From assembly GCA_001873515.1 (NCBI GenBank), contig MNZH01000067.1:1-15906 (forward strand): DNA of 15,906 nucleotides, in the 5' to 3' direction. Below are positions 12,986 through 15,906 of this stretch, piece by piece. The position numbers and the translations under genes are program-made. The DNA comes from Parcubacteria group bacterium CG2_30_45_37 (GTDB taxonomy: Bacteria > Patescibacteriota > Patescibacteriia > Patescibacteriales > GWC2-42-12). The notes under the pieces were generated by a model. The model was given only the letters and a program-made list of their open reading frames with translations, was not told the DNA's origin and searched no databases. Each line of letters starts with the position of its first letter. Position 1 is the stretch's first letter.

Positions 12986-13840
12986 TTACCATCTCCCGCT
13001 GGCGCCGCCGCCGCCCGACATGCCGCCGCCGAAGCCGCCGAAGCCGCCGCTTGAGCCGCCGCGGCCGCCGCCGATCCACCAGGGAATATGGCCGCTTGAT
13101 TTGCCGGCTTGATATTTTTTGGAAACGATAAAATCAAACAGCAGGCCCAGAGGAATTAAAACGCCCAAAGAAATTACGCCGAAAAAGATAAAACCTTTAA
13201 TCACGCCGACGATGCCGCCGACAACTGCGCCGACGATGCCGCCGGCCCACCAGGATTTGCTTCGGCCCAAAATACTGGCCAGCCAAACGAAGATAAAAAC
13301 ACCGAACCAAACCATCTCCAGGGGATTAAAGCCATTGTCAGTTTTCTTCTGGCTTTCGCCGGGAACGTATTCGCCTTTGGTAGCAGCCATGATTTGACTG
13401 ACTGCTCCGTCCAGCCCGCCGTAATAATCATTGTTTCTAAAAGCCGGTTTCATTGCCTGGTTAATAATCCAATTGGACTGCGCGTCGGTCAAAGCGCCCT
13501 CCAGGCCATAACCCACCTCAATTTTCATCTGCCTGTCTTCCATGGCCACTAGCACCAAAACGCCGTTGTCATTTCCCTGTTTGCCGATTCGCCAATCTTC
13601 AAACAGCTTAACCGCGAAATTTTCAATCGTCTCGTCCTGCAAATTCGGAATAATCGCCACGGCAACTTCATTGCTGGTTTCTTTTTCAAACTGAACCAGC
13701 TTATTTTCCAGCGCCTGTTTTTGCTCGGTCGTCAGCGTATTAGTATAATCATTAACAAAACCGCTGGGCTGGCCAGGATTGTAGTAAGCCAGCGCGGGCA
13801 AAGCAAAGAAAAACAATAAAATTGTAATTATTCTTTTCAT
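12986..13840 (-). CDS. TPM-domain membrane protein (YgcG-like) with glycine-rich tail
   Basis: A 284-residue protein with a cleavable signal peptide (MKRIITILLFFFALPALA), a TPM domain at about 25-150 (GFVNDYTNTL near the start, VAVAIIPN, then GVLVLVAMEDRQMKIEVGYG), two hydrophobic segments around 172-192 and 197-232, and a very glycine-rich C-terminus from about 255. TPM domains have been linked to acid phosphatase activity and to photosystem II repair in plants; in bacteria the function is unsettled. The TPM domain would lie outside the membrane. It follows lemA by 31 bp, a conserved pairing in many bacteria, so the two products probably act together at the membrane. Confidence 0.93.
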   Translation of the reverse strand: MKRIITILLFFFALPALAYYNPGQPSGFVNDYTNTLTTEQKQALENKLVQFEKETSNEVAVAIIPNLQDETIENFAVKLFEDWRIGKQGNDNGVLVLVAMEDRQMKIEVGYGLEGALTDAQSNWIINQAMKPAFRNNDYYGGLDGAVSQIMAATKGEYVPGESQKKTDNGFNPLEMVWFGVFIFVWLASILGRSKSWWAGGIVGAVVGGIVGVIKGFIFFGVISLGVLIPLGLLFDFIVSKKYQAGKSSGHIPWWIGGGRGGSSGGFGGFGGGMSGGGGASGRW

Positions 13841-13871
13841 GAATTCGTTCTAATCCGCTATTAATTCACTT

Positions 13872-14426
13872 TTAGAACTTTACTTCCGGCGCGTTTTCCG
13901 CTCCAGCCGCGGCTTCAAAATAATTTTTTTCGCCAAAACCGAACCTGGCAGCGAACCAGCTGGCCGGGATCCGCTTTACCATCAAATTGAAATCGCGCGA
14001 CAGGTCATTAAATCGTTTTCTTTCCACGCTAATTCTGTTTTCCGTGCCTTCCAGTTGCGCCATCAAAGTCTGGACGGTTTCAATTGATTTTAACTGCGGA
14101 TAATTTTCCATTATCACCAATAACCGCGCCAAAGCGCCTTCCACCTGGGTGGCGGCTTCAGCTTTTTCGTTCACGGTTTGCGCGCCGGCGTAGCGGGTGC
14201 GCGCTTCGGCCAAATCGCCGAAAACTTTCTGCTCCTGCGCCATGGCGCCCTGAACTGAATTGACCAGATTAGGAATTAAATCAAACCGCCTTTGGTATTG
14301 GGTTTCCACCTGCGCCCATTGGTTATCCACGTTTTCGTTACCCGTCACCATCTTGTTATAAATTCCCCAGGCGTAAAGCCCGATGACGGCTACAACCACC
14401 GCCAAAATAATTAACGTTTTTTTCAT
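13872..14426 (-). CDS. lemA: LemA family protein
   Basis: A 184-residue protein with one N-terminal membrane helix (about 4-22) and a long helical body. The family signature is plain: NVDNQWAQVETQYQRRFDLI (32-51), PNLVNSV, a central ARTRYAGAQTV, ENYPQLKS (107-114), and the closing NRISVERKRFNDL. LemA proteins are membrane-attached and of unknown biochemical role. They often occur next to TPM-domain proteins, as here. It begins 9 bp after the stop of the PP-loop gene, so it is probably in the same transcript. Confidence 0.96.
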   Translation of the reverse strand: MKKTLIILAVVVAVIGLYAWGIYNKMVTGNENVDNQWAQVETQYQRRFDLIPNLVNSVQGAMAQEQKVFGDLAEARTRYAGAQTVNEKAEAATQVEGALARLLVIMENYPQLKSIETVQTLMAQLEGTENRISVERKRFNDLSRDFNLMVKRIPASWFAARFGFGEKNYFEAAAGAENAPEVKF

Positions 14427-14435
14427 AAAATTTTA

Positions 14436-15473
14436 TTATTTATTTAATAAATTAAATTTCATTTTTTTTCCTCTGGCCTTAGTGGCGTAATGGCCGGTCA
14501 AGATTAAAGCCAGATTTATTATTTTCTCCTGATTTTTTTCCTCGCCTAATTTCAGCTCGCTCATTTTTAATTCTTCCGGCACATCCAACTCCCGCGCTTC
14601 CTTCTTATTTCTAATTTCTAACTTCTTCCCTCTTATTAAGCTGGTCGGCCCGTTTTCCTCGGCTAACTCAATCATCAAATCTCCGCTCCGCGCCAGACTT
14701 TCCAAACTTTCATTGTCTTTTTTATCCCTGCCCACGACCATTATTATATATTCTCCGCTTTCATTTTTCAACCAGAATACCCGGCCATTTTTCAATAGTT
14801 CAATATCATTGCCGTCGCAGTCCGGCCAATATTCCAAAATTTTTAACAACTTCTCCGAAAACGCCGGGTCGGTTAACAAGCAGCCGCCGCCCGGACTGGC
14901 GTATTCTTTGATGCCGTATTTTTTCACCAATTCCAGCTGTCGCCGGCGCGCTCGGCCCCTAATATCCAATAGTCTTCCGCGATTCACTTTACCGGCTTTT
15001 TCCAAATCCGATTCTGCTAAAAGTTTAGCCGAGAGCGGCCTGATTAATCTGCCTTTTAGGCCGGAAATCTTTTCCACCAACTTCAAAGCTTCTATGTTCT
15101 GCGACATGGGCCGCTCGCCCAAAACTTCACCGGTGGCCACCAAGTCGTATTTACCCCCTCTCCTTTCCAAGGAGAGGGTCGGGGTGAGGTATCCTGCCGC
15201 TTTTTTTAGCATCAACGCGTGGCAGTCAATGCAGGGATTCATGTTTTTGCCGTAGCCATGCGCCGGATTTTTCACCATAGCCAGATGCTCGTCGGAAAAA
15301 TCAATTTCAATCAATTCAACGCCCAATTGCTCGACCGCTTTTTTGGCCTTGGCCGTACCGAAAAAACAGCTCTTAAAGCTTAAACCCGTAACTTCCACGC
15401 TCTGCTCCATTAAAATCCGCGCCGCCAGCAGGGAGTCCAGCCCGCCTGATAATAGCACTAACGCTTTAATCAT
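14436..15473 (-). CDS. PP-loop ATPase of the ThiI/MnmA-like tRNA thiolation group
   Basis: A 345-residue protein with an N-terminal PP-loop SGGLDS (9-14) that adenylates its substrate with ATP. It is followed by PCIDCHALML (80-89), TGEVLGERPMSQ (114-125) and SPGGGCLLTD (193-202), whose cysteines are candidates for sulfur transfer. The C-terminal half (about 205-345) resembles the DUF814/NFACT-R-like extension seen in this subgroup. Members are annotated as ThiI-like or 2-thiouridylation-like tRNA modification enzymes; the modified position is not known from sequence. Residues 96-107 (LTPTLSLERRGG) are encoded by a palindromic repeat and sit between the CxxC motif and the TGEVLG motif, where relatives have a short linker. 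Starts 6 bp after the stop of an upstream gene remnant. Confidence 0.85.
   Translation of the reverse strand: MIKALVLLSGGLDSLLAARILMEQSVEVTGLSFKSCFFGTAKAKKAVEQLGVELIEIDFSDEHLAMVKNPAHGYGKNMNPCIDCHALMLKKAAGYLTPTLSLERRGGKYDLVATGEVLGERPMSQNIEALKLVEKISGLKGRLIRPLSAKLLAESDLEKAGKVNRGRLLDIRGRARRRQLELVKKYGIKEYASPGGGCLLTDPAFSEKLLKILEYWPDCDGNDIELLKNGRVFWLKNESGEYIIMVVGRDKKDNESLESLARSGDLMIELAEENGPTSLIRGKKLEIRNKKEARELDVPEELKMSELKLGEEKNQEKIINLALILTGHYATKARGKKMKFNLLNK
15153..15190. repeat. Palindromic repeat inside the PP-loop gene
   Basis: A hairpin with a perfect 10-bp stem CCCTCTCCTT/AAGGAGAGGG (15156-15165 and 15169-15178, loop of 3), followed by TCGGGGTGAGGT. Repeats of this wording, which give the peptide TPTLS-x-RERG or close variants, are scattered through many bacterial genomes. 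Here it lies in frame and is translated as part of residues 96-107. Confidence 0.75.
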
Positions 15474-15479
15474 ATAAAT

Positions 15480-15569
15480 CTATTTAAATCCAATCACTTG
15501 CCAACCGTATTTCCCGACATCTTCTTCGGAAAACATCTTTAAATCTTTAGTCTTTAAAACATAACTGTA
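15480..15569 (-). pseudogene. 3' remnant of an unidentified gene
   Basis: An open frame of 29 codons ends at TAG (15480-15482), only 6 bp before the PP-loop gene start. Its peptide, ending EEDVGKYGWQVIGFK, looks like a natural protein C-terminus, with mixed charged and aromatic residues and not repeat-like. Upstream, the frame meets a TGA exactly where the repeat fragment at 15565-15601 begins. I infer that most of the gene was lost and only its tail remains. A very short gene starting at the ATG at 15536 (18 codons) is less likely. No family recognised. Confidence 0.35.
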
Positions 15570-15601
15570 TCAAGTACCGGACAGGCTACGCCCGCAATGA
15601 C
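15565..15601. repeat. Fragment of a dispersed palindromic repeat
   Basis: The stretch CTGTATCAAGTACCGG, then ACAGGCTACGCCCGCAATGAC, has the wording of dispersed repeats (GTATCAAGTAC joined to a GCAATGAC end) seen in many bacterial intergenic regions. Only one half of the expected palindrome is present. It joins the gene remnant on one side and lies 4 bp from the ileS stop on the other. Confidence 0.5.
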
Positions 15602-15605
15602 AATA

Positions 15606-15906
15606 TTAAATCTTTTTTATACCCAATTTCACAATTTCTCCGTTCATCTTAATTTCTTCACCCTCAACTTTATTTTCCTCCATTTTCTCGCTCAAAGTAT
15701 CTTTCTTCAACTCCTCCGCCATTTCAGCAAATACTTTTTTCACTAATTCACTATCGCTCTGCCATGATAAAACGATTTTATCTTTAATAGTAAGACCGGC
15801 ATTTTTGCGCATGGCATTAACCGAGCGCACAATTTCCCGTTTTAGCCCTTCCAGCTTCAGCTCATCAGTCATCTCTGTATTCAATTTTACTTCCACCTCA
15901 CCTTCG
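15606..15906 (-). CDS. ileS: Isoleucyl-tRNA synthetase, C-terminal end (partial, runs off the right edge)
   Basis: The frame is open to the window edge and ends at TAA (15606-15608), giving about 100 C-terminal residues. The text EVKLNTEMTDELKLEGLKREIVRSV, written here as two blocks EVKLNTEMTDELK and LEGLKREIVRSV, followed by NAMRKNAGLTIKD, is the conserved end of the long IleRS form (the archaeal/eukaryal-like type with the DUF5915 tail, also found in many CPR bacteria). This part belongs to the C-terminal domain that helps bind tRNA(Ile). The catalytic motifs lie outside the window. An internal GTG at 15896 is not the start, since the frame continues beyond it. Confidence 0.88.
   Translation of the reverse strand, partial: EGEVEVKLNTEMTDELKLEGLKREIVRSVNAMRKNAGLTIKDKIVLSWQSDSELVKKVFAEMAEELKKDTLSEKMEENKVEGEEIKMNGEIVKLGIKKI

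Noticed and set aside
13005..13080. Dense GCCGCC-type repeats at the end of the TPM gene
   Set aside because: They are the codons of the glycine-rich tail usual for YgcG-like TPM proteins, not a mobile or tandem repeat array.
14607..14634. Repeat-like purine-rich stretch coding KKLEIRNKKEA in the PP-loop gene
   Set aside because: It resembles simple repeats known from other genomes but is short, has no clear palindrome or tandem unit, and could be normal charged linker sequence.
1..15906. CRISPR array, tRNA or rRNA genes
   Set aside because: No regularly spaced direct repeats were seen, no cloverleaf with a GTTCRA-type T-arm was recognised in the spacers, and nothing resembling rRNA is present.

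Overview
The window looks like a piece of a Candidate Phyla Radiation (Patescibacteria, probably Parcubacteria-type) genome. This is inferred from a set of traits: moderate base composition with A/T-rich spacers, every gene on the minus strand in tightly packed runs, almost no Shine-Dalgarno sequences before start codons, a translin/TRAX-family gene in a bacterial setting, a lipoprotein MEMO-AMMECR1 fusion, and a scavenging-type gene set. No marker in the window fixes the phylum. Stop codons are mostly TAA, with a few TGA, and nothing in the housekeeping genes points to a changed genetic code.

Transcription runs from right to left. At the right edge is the 3' end of ileS. It is followed by a short gap holding a repeat fragment and the 3' remnant of a lost gene, then a PP-loop tRNA-thiolation-type protein, lemA, a TPM-domain membrane protein, an M24 peptidase and an M18 aminopeptidase. 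Next comes an A/T-rich accessory island of about 2.4 kb: a Fic protein with its own near-consensus promoter, a small restriction endonuclease and a DPPY-type DNA methyltransferase. The island ends 9 bp before pilB. Housekeeping then resumes with pilB, a TRAX-like RNase, an amino acid permease, a metallophosphoesterase, an inositol-monophosphatase-family enzyme, the MEMO-AMMECR1 lipoprotein and proS. At the left edge the first codons of an AAA ATPase (AAA_14/DUF4143 type) begin behind another near-consensus promoter.

The two peptidases, the amino acid permease and two aminoacyl-tRNA synthetases fit a cell that lives on imported peptides and amino acids. PilB fits a type IV pilus.

The observations that most deserve a second look are these. 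(1) Small palindromic repeat elements sit in spacers and also in frame inside two conserved protein genes, where they add a ~32-residue stretch to the M24 peptidase and a ~12-residue stretch to the thiolation protein. (2) The restriction endonuclease has an in-frame TGA; the frame stays open for 17 more codons and ends 2 bp before the methyltransferase start, so the enzyme is truncated or depends on readthrough. (3) A bacterial TRAX homologue keeps the acidic residues of the catalytic subunit. (4) A MEMO-AMMECR1 fusion carries a lipobox and would act outside the cytoplasmic membrane.
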